Counted from the first letter of the stretch, positions 53,372-63,281 are shown. The stretch: 64,000 bases of DNA from Gammaproteobacteria bacterium (GCA_009937615.1 JAACFB010000009.1:1-64000); one strand, 5' to 3'. The notes: generated by a model from the letters alone, not told the origin. Program-made: numbers and translations.

Positions 53372-54514
53372 ATGAAAACTGTAATACAAAGAGGCGGCCT
53401 GTTTCTCAGGCTGGGGATGACGGCGGCTGCGTTGTTGCTCGGGCAACACGCGTTTGCGGCCGGCACCACGGCGGGAACTGTCGTATCGAACCAGGCAACT
53501 GTCGCCTACGCTGTGGCTGGCAATGGGCAGACTCCGATTCTTTCGACTGCGGCAGGATCGGCGCCGGGAACGTTTGATCCGACAACGTTTGTGGTTGATA
53601 ACAGAGTCGATTTCTCGCTGGTGACGGTCGATACCGCACTGCAAACGACCGGCCTCGGTCAGGCCAACGTTCCAACGCGTTTCACGCTGACAAACGAAGG
53701 CAACCTGGTGCAGGATTTCCGGCTTGATCCGGCCAACCTTCCAGACACCACGGCGGATCCGTTCGGCGGAGCGCAGGATGACAACATCGATATGGCCGCA
53801 CTCACAGCCTATGTCGATGACGGTGATGGTGTTTGGGAGCCGGCTAGCGATGTTGCTACATACGTAGACGAGCTCGCACCGGATGCGAGCGTAACAATCT
53901 GGGTGGCTGCTACCGGGCCGGCAGCAGGCATAACCGGGGACGTCGCAGTTGTCGACCTGGACGCAACGGTTCGCGAGGGCGGCGTCGCTAACGCGGAAGG
54001 TGGGCCTGTCACGGACGACATCGGTGTCGCGGACGATCCGGACACGGTTCAGGTCGTCTTTGCGGACGGTGCCGGGCCCGGGCCTGGTGACGGCGTCGAG
54101 ACCGCTCTAAGCGGCTACCAGGTTGCCACCGCCGCGCTGGAGGTTAGAAAGGACGTTACGGTCATCAGCGATCCGTTCAACGGCACGACGAATCCCAAGG
54201 CTATTCCCGGTGCTATCGTCGAATTCTCGGTGCAGGTCACAAACAATGGCACTCAGGCTGCGACCGGAGTCGTTGTTACCGACGCGATCGACGCGCTGGT
54301 GACGTTTCTGCCGGACGCCTATGGTGCCGGCCAGGATGTTCGCTACGACATCGATGGTGGTGCCGATCAATTCTGTGATGCAACCGATGGCACGGCGACG
54401 GATTGTGATCTCGCCGGTACCAGTCTGACAGTCGGCGGTTCGACACTTTCCCTCGATGTGAATCCGTCTGAAACGCTGACGGTCAGCTTCAGGGTCGAAA
54501 TCCCGGCCTCCTAG
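53372..54514 (+). CDS. Exported DUF11-repeat protein (third of cluster)
   Basis: About 380 residues. ATG 53372 is preferred over GTG 53369 because AGGAG is 7 nt upstream. Signal peptide ends HAFAAG. The next residues GTTAGTVVSNQATVAYAVAG repeat the module of the first protein. The middle is an acidic beta-rich domain (LTAYVDDGDGVWEPASDVAT), and the C-terminal DUF11 repeat is PGAIVEFSVQVTNNGTQAAT with TVSFRVEIPAS at the end. Function unknown. Confidence 0.78.
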   Translation: MKTVIQRGGLFLRLGMTAAALLLGQHAFAAGTTAGTVVSNQATVAYAVAGNGQTPILSTAAGSAPGTFDPTTFVVDNRVDFSLVTVDTALQTTGLGQANVPTRFTLTNEGNLVQDFRLDPANLPDTTADPFGGAQDDNIDMAALTAYVDDGDGVWEPASDVATYVDELAPDASVTIWVAATGPAAGITGDVAVVDLDATVREGGVANAEGGPVTDDIGVADDPDTVQVVFADGAGPGPGDGVETALSGYQVATAALEVRKDVTVISDPFNGTTNPKAIPGAIVEFSVQVTNNGTQAATGVVVTDAIDALVTFLPDAYGAGQDVRYDIDGGADQFCDATDGTATDCDLAGTSLTVGGSTLSLDVNPSETLTVSFRVEIPAS

Positions 54515-54534
54515 GCGCTGACCGAACGATCACG

Positions 54535-57500
54535 GTGCTAGAAAGACGGTACAAGCCGGACCGGCGCCAGGCCACCCGAAAGGGTGGCGGGCACCGCGTC
54601 ACGCACTGGCTGGCGCCACCTGGCGCGGGCCAGTGCGGCCTTGTACAAGAACGGTCTCGGGGGGAACAGCAGTTCCCCCCGAGGCATTTATGGCGTTCTG
54701 CCAAAGCGGCAGTAAACGGCCGATTCAGCCTGCTTTTTACCGCGATTTTCATGACTGGAACCGCCCTCGCAAGTCCCCCGGGCGCCATCATTTCCAGTAC
54801 GGCGTCGCTCAGTTACCTGGACTCGGGCGGAACCGGCACGATCATTACGAGCAACACGGTCGAGCTCATTACCGCGGTTTTGCGAACCCCGGCCAGCGTC
54901 GAGTTTACGCGTGTCGTTGCTGCGGGCAGCGGTGACTACGAGGAGACCGTGGGACCAGCTGCCTGCAGTCAGGGCGGCGAATTTGTCGCCCTGGCGGATC
55001 CCGTTCTGAGTGGCGGGGCAGCGGTAGACCCGGCGCAGGTTCAGGACGTCAGGGTTGCGTCGTCCTACAACGGCGGCGAACCGTTGTTTCTGAGGCTCGA
55101 TGACGCGGACCAGAACCTGGATTTCCAGGTTTTGGATACGGCGGCCGTAACCGTTGTCAATGTTGCGACCGGAGACGCCGAGGCGATCCAGCTGACTGAG
55201 ACCGGGCCAAATACCGGTATTTTTGCCGGTTTCGTACCATCGGCGAACGCTGCCGCGATATCGACTGACTGCGTGCTCCAGGGAAGCCTGGATTCATCCG
55301 TGCGGGTTACTTACACAGACCCTGTCGATGCGGCCGATGTTGCGGAGGCCAATGCGATTCTGGATCCGGTGAGCATTGTCTTCGAGTCGCGTAGCGGCTC
55401 AATCGTCGATGGGGTCCAGATCGAGCTTGTCAATGCGCTGACCGGCGCTCCGGCTGTCGTGTACGGCAATGATGGAATCAGTGCGTTCCCGGCATCAATC
55501 ACAGCGGGCGCGACCGTCACCGATAGCTCCGGAACGAGTTATGCATTCGGTCCCGGCGAGTACCGGTTCCCGGTTGTTCCCGACGGTGACTACCGGCTGA
55601 TAGTCACCCCGCCTGACGATTACGCAGCGCCCTCGAGTGCGAACATCTCCGATTTGCAGCGGCTTCCAGGCGCACCGTTCGCGTTGGGTCCTGCATCTTT
55701 CGGAGAACCATTTACCCAAAGCGGCGATTTCTCGTTTGACTGGGATATCCCGTTAGACCCGCAGGAATCGGCGCTTTTCCTGCAGAAGCGTACGACGACT
55801 ACGATAGCAGCGCCCGGGGACTTTGTGCGCTACGAACTGGTGCTTGAAAACGCTTCTGTGGTTGGCGCTGTCGCAAATATTCAAATCGTCGACCGGTTGC
55901 CGACAGGCATGCGTTTCGTGCCAGGTTCCGTGTCCATCGACGGAGAAGATGCGCCCGATCCCGAAACAGGCCCGGACCCGGGTTTACTGGAATTCACGCT
56001 ACCAGTGCTGGCCATTGACGAGCGAGCCAGCATTTTCTATGTCGTCGAGGTTGTCAGCGGCACGCGCGAGGACGAACTGGTCAATCGCGCGACGGCTTTC
56101 GCAGGCGGCGGCCTGGTCTCGAACGAAGCGACGGCGACGATTCGTCTCAAAGAGGACCTGTTTCGATCAACCGGAACGATTATCGGCCGCGTACTCGAGG
56201 GCGATTGCGGCCAGGTGGCGTTCAGTGAGGAACAAGGTGTCGCCGACGTGCGCGTCTACCTCGAGGACGGCCGCTACGCCGTGACCGATGCGGGCGGCAG
56301 ATTTCATTTCGAAGGCCTCAAGCCCGGCACCCATGTTGCGCAGCTGGATACCACGACCGTCCCCGATTATCTTGACGTGGCTGGCTGCGATGATGCGCCC
56401 GGGTTTGCCGGGCGAGCCGACTCCCAGTTCGTCAGGTTGTCTCGTGGCAGCCTGCTGCGGGCCGATTTCTATCTGCTCCGTAAACCCCGCCCGGAGGGCC
56501 GTATCGACCTGGAGCTCAAAAACCTCGGCACCGACAACGCGGAGCAGGTCGCCTATGAGCTGAATCTCAGCGGTACGGGCAATGTCTCGATCGGGAATAT
56601 CAATCTAATGCTGTTGCTCCCGGACGGCGTTGATTACCTGCCCGGATCGATGCGTGTCGACGGCACCCAGGCTGGAGATCCGGATGTTCAGGATACCTAC
56701 CTTTCATTGTCGATCGATGACCGGGCGGGCAACTGGACGAGCAAAGTCGAGTTTCTTGCCGCTATCGGCAGGAGTGTTAGCGGCGAAATGACGACCAAAG
56801 CGATGGCCAAATTTGACTCGCCGGTCGCGGCCGGTCAGCAGACCCCGGTTGCCGAGACAAAAATGACCAGGGAACAGGCTGTGAGCAAGAACGAGGGTTA
56901 CGTTCTCGATCTCAAGTTCGCCGTAATGTCCGACACGCTGTCCGTGGACGACAAGCGGCAGCTCGACCGGCTTGTACAGGACTGGCAGGGCGTAAGCGAT
57001 GTCCAGATCGGTGCGATCGGCCATAGCGACAGTCAGCCGATCGCCAGACGTAACCGGCACCTGTTCGCCGATAACTACGCGTTATCGCAGGCAAGGGCGA
57101 TGGCGGCAGCCTTCTACGTTGCCGACGCGCTTGGCGTGCCGCCTGAGAATATCCGCGTGGAGGGCCGCGGACCCGACAACCCCATCGCCAGTAATGCGGA
57201 CCCGGCGGGCCGGTTGGCGAATCGTCGAGTGGAGATGGTCTTGTCCGGGACAAGGTTCAGCAATCCTTCATTCCTCGAAGTGACGCAGGCGTCGAGCGGG
57301 ATGCAGGTTATCGCGACGCAGGGCGCGATCCCGGGTACGGAAGCGGAGCCGGACCGCAAGGCCGGGGGTGGCGATGAAAATGCCGGGATGCCGTCGTCCC
57401 AGATCGAACCACCCATCGATTCGCTCGAGCCGGGTATCGCGATGCTGCTGCCTGAACGCTCGTTCCAGCCGGCCATCCCATCGACCAAGATATCGATTCA

Positions 57501-60500
57501 GCATGAGCCGCAGCAGAGCGTAAAACTCTACCTCAACGAGTTGCCGGTCAGCCCGTTGAACTTCGACGCGCTGGCAGTCAACGCTGCTCGCAGCGTCGCC
57601 GTATCGCGCTGGAAGGGCGTCGATCTTCAGGATGGCAACAATGTGATTCGAGCTATCGTATCGAACGCGGATGGCAGCCGCGCGAAATCGATTCGACGCG
57701 AAATTTACTATGCGGGAGCGGCGATACGCGGCGAGTTTGTCGAGGAGCTGTCGACACTGGTAGCCGATGGCAAGACTCGACCGATCATCGCAGTACGCCT
57801 GTTCGACCGGACCGGGCAACCCTCGCGAGCGGGCACGATTGGCACTTTCCGAGTCGACGCGCCCTATCGATCGCAGTGGGATGTCGAGAATGAGCGGAAA
57901 AACGAGATCGTTTCGATCGGCGCACGCGAACCCGGTTACCGGGTCGGGGCAGACGGAATCGCCTATGTCGAGCTTGCGCCGACTACGCGGTCCGGCGAGG
58001 TAACGCTGAATCTTAAATTCGAGCGCCAGCGAGAACAGCAGCTGCGCACCTGGCTCAGGCCGGCCGCGCGCGACTGGATACTCGTCGGCTTTGCCGAAGG
58101 CACCGCGGGTTACAACACGTTGTCCAAGAATGCGGGCGCAGCCCTCGCGGCAGGCCTCGAGGAGGGTTACGCCGACGAGGGGCGGATCGCGTTCTTTGCC
58201 AAGGGCAGCATCAAGGGCGAGTATCTGCTGACGCTCGCCTACGACTCGGATCGCGAGCGCAGCGACACGCGCAACAACTTTCAAACTGTCGTGGATCCGA
58301 ACGCCTACTACCCGCTGTACGCCGACACCAGTGAGCAGCGCTTCGAGGCTGCGAGCCAGCGCAAGCTTTACGTCAAGCTCGAGCGTGGTCAGTTCAATGC
58401 GCTGTTCGGTGACTTCAATTCTGGCCTGTCCGTCACGGATCTGGCGCGGTACGAGCGCTGGTTCAACGGATTCAAGAGCGAATACCGAGGCGATACGCTC
58501 GGATATACGGCCTTTGCCGCCGAGTCGAGCCAGGGTTTTCAGCGCGACGAAATTCGCGGCGACGGGACGTCAGGACTTTACCGCCTGAGCATCGCGCCGG
58601 TCATTGCCAATAGCGAGAGTGTCCGCATCGAGGTGCGTGATCGATTTGACAGCGGCATCGTGCTGCGCGAAACCAAGCTCAGCCGCTTTCTAGACTACAA
58701 CCTGGATACCCTGGATGGCACGATTTTCTTCAAGAAGCCGGTGCCGAGCCGTGACCTCGACTTCAACCCGGTTTACATCGTGATCGAATACGAGACCGCA
58801 TCAACTGCAGACGAAGATCTCGTCGCAGGCGGTCGGGTATCGGTCAGGACGGCTGGCGATGAGGTCGAGATTGGCGCAACGTATATCACCGATGACACGA
58901 GCGGAGCCGAGGCAGACCTCACGGGCGTCGATGCGCGCTGGCAAATCGGTGACCAGACGCTGCTCAAAGCCGAATACGCGCAGACGCAAGCCGTCGTCGC
59001 CGGCATCGAACAGGACGGCGAGGCTCACAGCATCGAGCTCGAGCATAACGGCGAAAAGGTCGATGTCCGGGCCTACCTTCGCGAAGTCGAGGACGGTTTC
59101 GGACTGGGCTACCAGTCCGCTGCCGACGCCGGTGTCCGCCGCCTCGGCGTAGACGCGCGGGTGGAGGTCAGGGACAGCATTTCGGTCGAAGGCGAGGCGG
59201 GCTGGCAGCAGAATCTCGAGACCGGCGATATTCGCAACCTGGTCCGCGCGCAGATGCGCTACGACCGCAAGTCGTTTTCCGGCACATTCGGCCTGACGCA
59301 CGCTGAAGACAAGTTCGAAGATGACGAGGTTCGTTCGAGCGATCTTGCCGAGATGGGGGTATCGAAGAGAATTCTCGACAGCAAAATGACCCTGCGGGCG
59401 ACCGGCAGCACTTCGTTGTCGGGAGATACCGAAAACTCGGATTTTCCATCGCGATTCGTCGTTGGTGCGGACTATTCCATCATGAGCGGTGTCGACCTCG
59501 TGGCTGAGTACGAGGAAGCAAGCGGCAGCGGAATCGACGCGACGATGAGCCGCCTGGGCGTCAAGGCGACGCCCTGGAATCGCGGCCAGATCAATACGTT
59601 TCTGACCAACGAAGTCACCGAGTTTGGCCCGAGGCTGTTTGCGAACGTCGGCCTGATTCAGGGCTTTCAGCTCAACGAGCGCTGGGTCGTCGACGTTGGC
59701 ATCGACCAGGCGAATACGCTCGTGGACGACGACGCGCGGATCTTCGATCCCGACCGCGAGCTGGTATCGGGGTCGCTGAATGAAGATTTTCTCGCCGTCT
59801 ATACGGGTGCGATGTACAGCGCCGAGGCATGGAGCGCCAACTCGAGGATCGAGTACCGCAATTCGGATACCGAGGAACGCGGCTCACTGCTGGTCGGCTG
59901 GTACCGTGAACCTACCGTCGGCCACGGCCTGTCCGCCGGCCTGACCGTGCTGTCGAGTGACAGTATCTCCGGTAATGAGCTCACGTCCGCGGATCTCAAG
60001 ATAGGCTGGGCCTACCGGATGGCTGACAGCACCTGGTCGTTTCTCAATCGGACGGATTTCATTTACGAGGATGCTGTCCTTGGCAGCGAGACCTCAAATA
60101 GCTGGCGCATGATCAATAATTTCAACGCCAACCGCCGTTTCAGCGCGGCGATGCAGATGTCCTTGCAGTATGCGTTCAAATACGTGCGCAGCGAATTTGA
60201 CGGTGACGGGTATACCGGTTACACGGATCTGGTTGGCGTTGACCTGCGTCGTGGCATCCGCAGTCGCTGGGATGTGGGCGTGAATACCAGCGTGTATCAC
60301 TCCTATCAGTCAAAGGTCATTGACTATGGACTCGGGCTTGATGTCGGCTTCAACCTGCGCGACAACATGTGGCTGACGCTGGGCTACAACATCACGGGTT
60401 TCGATGACAGCGATTTCAGCCAGGCACGATACACGGCCCAGGGGCCGTACCTGCGTTTCTCGATAAAGGCCGACCAGCACACGCTCAAACAAATCGCGGG

Positions 60501-60507
60501 CCGATAG
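54535..60507 (+). CDS. Giant DUF11/OmpA/beta-barrel outer-membrane protein
   Basis: A 1990-residue protein. After a long basic N-terminal part (residues 1-60, overlapping three RNA hairpins) comes a signal-like segment (FSLLFTAIFMTGTALASP) and the shared module PPGAIISSTASLSYLDSGGT. DUF11 repeat at residues 412-535, an SdrD-B-like beta domain at 546-605, an OmpA-type peptidoglycan-binding domain at about 790-900 (GHSDSQP, LSQARAMA, ANRRVEMVL) and a predicted beta-barrel from about 1180 to 1990 ending IKADQHTLKQIAGR. The OmpA domain is internal, which is unusual. Likely the cell-surface anchor for the three upstream proteins. Confidence 0.82.
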   Translation: MLERRYKPDRRQATRKGGGHRVTHWLAPPGAGQCGLVQERSRGEQQFPPRHLWRSAKAAVNGRFSLLFTAIFMTGTALASPPGAIISSTASLSYLDSGGTGTIITSNTVELITAVLRTPASVEFTRVVAAGSGDYEETVGPAACSQGGEFVALADPVLSGGAAVDPAQVQDVRVASSYNGGEPLFLRLDDADQNLDFQVLDTAAVTVVNVATGDAEAIQLTETGPNTGIFAGFVPSANAAAISTDCVLQGSLDSSVRVTYTDPVDAADVAEANAILDPVSIVFESRSGSIVDGVQIELVNALTGAPAVVYGNDGISAFPASITAGATVTDSSGTSYAFGPGEYRFPVVPDGDYRLIVTPPDDYAAPSSANISDLQRLPGAPFALGPASFGEPFTQSGDFSFDWDIPLDPQESALFLQKRTTTTIAAPGDFVRYELVLENASVVGAVANIQIVDRLPTGMRFVPGSVSIDGEDAPDPETGPDPGLLEFTLPVLAIDERASIFYVVEVVSGTREDELVNRATAFAGGGLVSNEATATIRLKEDLFRSTGTIIGRVLEGDCGQVAFSEEQGVADVRVYLEDGRYAVTDAGGRFHFEGLKPGTHVAQLDTTTVPDYLDVAGCDDAPGFAGRADSQFVRLSRGSLLRADFYLLRKPRPEGRIDLELKNLGTDNAEQVAYELNLSGTGNVSIGNINLMLLLPDGVDYLPGSMRVDGTQAGDPDVQDTYLSLSIDDRAGNWTSKVEFLAAIGRSVSGEMTTKAMAKFDSPVAAGQQTPVAETKMTREQAVSKNEGYVLDLKFAVMSDTLSVDDKRQLDRLVQDWQGVSDVQIGAIGHSDSQPIARRNRHLFADNYALSQARAMAAAFYVADALGVPPENIRVEGRGPDNPIASNADPAGRLANRRVEMVLSGTRFSNPSFLEVTQASSGMQVIATQGAIPGTEAEPDRKAGGGDENAGMPSSQIEPPIDSLEPGIAMLLPERSFQPAIPSTKISIQHEPQQSVKLYLNELPVSPLNFDALAVNAARSVAVSRWKGVDLQDGNNVIRAIVSNADGSRAKSIRREIYYAGAAIRGEFVEELSTLVADGKTRPIIAVRLFDRTGQPSRAGTIGTFRVDAPYRSQWDVENERKNEIVSIGAREPGYRVGADGIAYVELAPTTRSGEVTLNLKFERQREQQLRTWLRPAARDWILVGFAEGTAGYNTLSKNAGAALAAGLEEGYADEGRIAFFAKGSIKGEYLLTLAYDSDRERSDTRNNFQTVVDPNAYYPLYADTSEQRFEAASQRKLYVKLERGQFNALFGDFNSGLSVTDLARYERWFNGFKSEYRGDTLGYTAFAAESSQGFQRDEIRGDGTSGLYRLSIAPVIANSESVRIEVRDRFDSGIVLRETKLSRFLDYNLDTLDGTIFFKKPVPSRDLDFNPVYIVIEYETASTADEDLVAGGRVSVRTAGDEVEIGATYITDDTSGAEADLTGVDARWQIGDQTLLKAEYAQTQAVVAGIEQDGEAHSIELEHNGEKVDVRAYLREVEDGFGLGYQSAADAGVRRLGVDARVEVRDSISVEGEAGWQQNLETGDIRNLVRAQMRYDRKSFSGTFGLTHAEDKFEDDEVRSSDLAEMGVSKRILDSKMTLRATGSTSLSGDTENSDFPSRFVVGADYSIMSGVDLVAEYEEASGSGIDATMSRLGVKATPWNRGQINTFLTNEVTEFGPRLFANVGLIQGFQLNERWVVDVGIDQANTLVDDDARIFDPDRELVSGSLNEDFLAVYTGAMYSAEAWSANSRIEYRNSDTEERGSLLVGWYREPTVGHGLSAGLTVLSSDSISGNELTSADLKIGWAYRMADSTWSFLNRTDFIYEDAVLGSETSNSWRMINNFNANRRFSAAMQMSLQYAFKYVRSEFDGDGYTGYTDLVGVDLRRGIRSRWDVGVNTSVYHSYQSKVIDYGLGLDVGFNLRDNMWLTLGYNITGFDDSDFSQARYTAQGPYLRFSIKADQHTLKQIAGR
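54571..54683 (+). promoter_or_regulatory. Three strong hairpins in the 5' part of the giant gene
   Basis: GCCACCC-GAAA-GGGTGGC (54571-54588), CGCACTGGC / GCCAGTGCG (54602-54637) and a perfect 12 bp stem CTCGGGGGGAAC / GTTCCCCCCGAG with loop AGCA (54656-54683). They fall inside the frame from the only usable start (GTG 54535) and encode an odd Arg/Gly/Pro-rich stretch. This looks like a 5' regulatory leader or a start-site puzzle. Confidence 0.6.
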
Positions 60508-60647
60508 TCCGATACGCGTGTCGGCAGAAACTTCCTCGTCGCCATGTCTCGCTGCGCCCGATCGCCAGCCGGGCAGACTCTGATCACGACCCTTTCACCG
60601 CATTTTTCAGCCTGTGATTCGCCGGATAAACGTGTAATCCTTGTGCA

Positions 60648-62567
60648 ATGATCAGCCTTTCGGAATTTTTCGGGGACAACAGTCCGCTCAGCAAGTTGCT
60701 GCCCGGTTTTCAGCCGCGGGCGGGGCAGGCGTGGATGGCCGAAGCTGTTGCCGAAACGATCGAGAATCTCGACAAGCTCGTGGTCGAGGCGGGGACCGGC
60801 ACGGGTAAAACGTTCGCTTACCTGCTGCCAGCCCTGTTGAGCGGTCGAAAAACGATCATTTCGACCGGGACAAAGGCGCTGCAGGACCAGCTGTATCATC
60901 GGGATTTGCCGCTGATTGGCCAGGCGATCGGCCGGCCCGTATCTACCGCGCTGCTCAAAGGTCGCGCCAACTACCTGTGTCTGCACCGCCTGGACCAGGT
61001 GACCGAGCCTGCCGACGCGCTAGCCGGTGATGTCAGGGCGATACGCGAGTGGCGACATCGGACCGAAAGCGGAGACCGTGCAGAACTTGCCACGATCGCC
61101 GAGGATTCGGCAGTTTGGCCGCTCGTGACCTCGACCGCTGAAAATTGCCTTGGGCAAAAATGCCCCGACTATTCCAGGTGCCATGTCGTCAAAGCGCGGC
61201 GCGCAGCGCAGGAAGCCGATCTCGTCGTCGTGAATCACCATTTGCTGCTTGCCGATCTTGCGATGAAGGAGGAGGGTTTCGTCGAATTTCTGCCAGGGGC
61301 GGAGGCGATAATACTGGACGAGGCGCACCAGATCCCTGACCTTGCGGTACAGTTTTTCGGTGTTGCGCTCGGTACGCGCGAGCTCGAACGCCTGGTTGAC
61401 GAGGTCTGTGCCGAGACAATCGCATTCCAGCAGCCCGAGCTGCAGCGGCGTATCGACAAGGTAGCAACTGCGGTTCGAGCGTTGCGCGCAGCGGCCCCGC
61501 GCAAAGAGGGCCGTTACCAGCTCAGCGAAGTCATCGCGGCAGTCAGCGAGACTCTCGACGCGCTGCGCCTTGCGCTCGGTGATTTACACCAGGCGATCGG
61601 CGAATTTCGTGAGGCGTCTGCCGAGCTGGAGCAACTGCATCTGCAGCTGACGGGCGCCATCGAGCGGCTCGCGCTGCTCGCCAACGACGAGACCTGGGAC
61701 GGGTTGCGTTGGCTCGAGGTCAATCCCCGCAGCCTGCGCCTCAACCTGACGCCGCTGGATGTGTCGGCTACCCTCCGCGGCATGATTGAGTCCGCTCACC
61801 AGGCGTGGGTGTTCACCTCCGCCACGCTGGCCGTTGGCGAAGACTTTTCGCATTTTCTCTCACGAATGGGACTGTCGGAGACGAGCGGACTGACGTTCCC
61901 GAGTCCTTATGCGATCGAGCAGAACGGACTGGTCTACTTGCCGCCAGGGTTGCCACAGCCGTCTGATCCCGGTCATACGGACGCGGTGCTCGAGTCCGTG
62001 ACGCCGCTGCTCGAGATGACGACTGGCGGAATGTTCTGCCTGTTCACCAGTCACCGTGCCCTGAATGCCGCAAGAAAGTGGTTCCGCAAAAACAAGAAAT
62101 GCCTTCTGGGGCGCGAGCTGCTCATTCAGGGCGATTCGCCGAGAGACGACTTGCTCCGGCGATTTCGCGAGATCGGCAACGCCGTACTGCTGGGTACGGG
62201 CAGCTTCTGGGAAGGGGTGGACGTTCGGGGGCAGGCATTGACGATCGTTGCGATCGACAAGCTGCCTTTTGGCTCGCCGGGAGACCCCTTGATGATGGCG
62301 CGGCTGGAATACATTCGCCGCGAGGGCGGCAATGGCTTCACGGCCCATCAACTGCCGCAGGCCGTGCTGGCGCTGAAGCAGGGCGTCGGGCGCCTGCTGC
62401 GAGATCAGGCGGATTACGGTGTCATTGTGCTTTGTGATCCTCGAATCACCACGAAGAGCTATGGCAAAACCTTCCTCAAGAGTCTCGAGCCTATGCCGTC
62501 TACGGCGGCGCTCGCCGACGTCGCTGGTTTCCTGGCGGCGCATGAGAGGCGGAGGGGTGTGGCTTGA
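60648..62567 (+). CDS. yoaA: DinG-family ATP-dependent DNA helicase YoaA
   Basis: A 639-residue superfamily 2 helicase of the XPD/DinG type. Walker A EAGTGTGKT near residue 47, Walker B DEAH in ILDEAHQIPD, and motif VI QGVGRLLRD. Four Cys of the Fe-S cluster are visible: YLCLHRL, NCLGQKC and SRCHV. YoaA aids DNA damage tolerance in E. coli. It overlaps tsaB by 4 nt; yoaA and tsaB are also near neighbours in E. coli. Confidence 0.94.
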   Translation: MISLSEFFGDNSPLSKLLPGFQPRAGQAWMAEAVAETIENLDKLVVEAGTGTGKTFAYLLPALLSGRKTIISTGTKALQDQLYHRDLPLIGQAIGRPVSTALLKGRANYLCLHRLDQVTEPADALAGDVRAIREWRHRTESGDRAELATIAEDSAVWPLVTSTAENCLGQKCPDYSRCHVVKARRAAQEADLVVVNHHLLLADLAMKEEGFVEFLPGAEAIILDEAHQIPDLAVQFFGVALGTRELERLVDEVCAETIAFQQPELQRRIDKVATAVRALRAAAPRKEGRYQLSEVIAAVSETLDALRLALGDLHQAIGEFREASAELEQLHLQLTGAIERLALLANDETWDGLRWLEVNPRSLRLNLTPLDVSATLRGMIESAHQAWVFTSATLAVGEDFSHFLSRMGLSETSGLTFPSPYAIEQNGLVYLPPGLPQPSDPGHTDAVLESVTPLLEMTTGGMFCLFTSHRALNAARKWFRKNKKCLLGRELLIQGDSPRDDLLRRFREIGNAVLLGTGSFWEGVDVRGQALTIVAIDKLPFGSPGDPLMMARLEYIRREGGNGFTAHQLPQAVLALKQGVGRLLRDQADYGVIVLCDPRITTKSYGKTFLKSLEPMPSTAALADVAGFLAAHERRRGVA

Positions 62568-63253
62568 AGCTGCTGGCGCTGGATACCTCGTCGGTAGCCT
62601 GTACCGTCGCACTGCAAGTCGGTACGGAGAGATACGAACGGCACGAGGAACAGCCCCGCGAACATACGAAAATCCTGCTGCCGATGATCCGTTCGATTCT
62701 GGATGATGCCGCGATCGTAGCCGCCGACCTCGATGCAATTATTCTCGGCAACGGTCCGGGTTCATTTATCGGCATGCGCATCGCGGCCTCGGTGGCACAG
62801 GGCATTGCCTACGCCGCGGGCATCAAGATTGTGCCGGTCTCCTCCCTCGCGGCTGTCGCCGCGGAAGTCTTCGCGGAACACGATGCCACTGAAGTGATCG
62901 TTGCCCAGGATGCGCATATGCACGAAGTTTATCTCGGGCTATTCAGGCGGGATCAAGACGGACTGCCCGTGCCGGCTATGCCTGAGCGGCTGCAGGCGCA
63001 GGCGCCCATTGCGGAGCTCGAGCAGGGTACGACAGCCTCCCGGGTTGCGGCCGGCTTCGGCTGGCAGCATTATCCCGCGCTGCTTGATCAGAACCGTGAT
63101 CGCATCGATTCGGTTCTCGGAGTCTGGTATCCGCGGGCGCTCCATCTCTTGCAACTCGGAGCTCGTGGAATTGCCGATGCCGTCGATCCGCAGGATCTGG
63201 CGCCGGCCTATCTGAGGCAAAAGGTCGCCGAGAAATCGTCTAAGCCTTCGTAA
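62564..63253 (+). CDS. tsaB: tRNA threonylcarbamoyladenosine biosynthesis protein TsaB
   Basis: A 229-residue protein of the ASKHA family that partners TsaD and TsaE in making t6A37. The start is TTG 62564, overlapping the helicase stop. Conserved LLALDTSSVACTVALQVGTE, GNGPGSFIGMRIAASVAQGI and VIVAQDAHMHEVYLGLFRR. The usual TFTGLR is SFIGMR. Confidence 0.93.
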   Translation: MKLLALDTSSVACTVALQVGTERYERHEEQPREHTKILLPMIRSILDDAAIVAADLDAIILGNGPGSFIGMRIAASVAQGIAYAAGIKIVPVSSLAAVAAEVFAEHDATEVIVAQDAHMHEVYLGLFRRDQDGLPVPAMPERLQAQAPIAELEQGTTASRVAAGFGWQHYPALLDQNRDRIDSVLGVWYPRALHLLQLGARGIADAVDPQDLAPAYLRQKVAEKSSKPS

Positions 63254-63258
63254 CAGTT

Positions 63259-63281
63259 CTGTAATATAGTCCTGCTGTAAT
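63259..63281 (+). promoter_or_regulatory. CTGTAAT repeat pair upstream of phoB
   Basis: CTGTAAT at 63259-63265 and 63275-63281, 16 nt apart. Pho boxes use CTGTCAT-like repeats at 11 nt; these differ in spacing and in one base, so this is only a loose resemblance. The AT-rich TAATATAGT between them could be a -10. Confidence 0.35.

Noticed and set aside
54571-54683. A c-di-GMP-I riboswitch at the start of the giant gene
   Set aside because: A GAAA-capped stem occurs, but the flanking conserved segments of the aptamer are missing.
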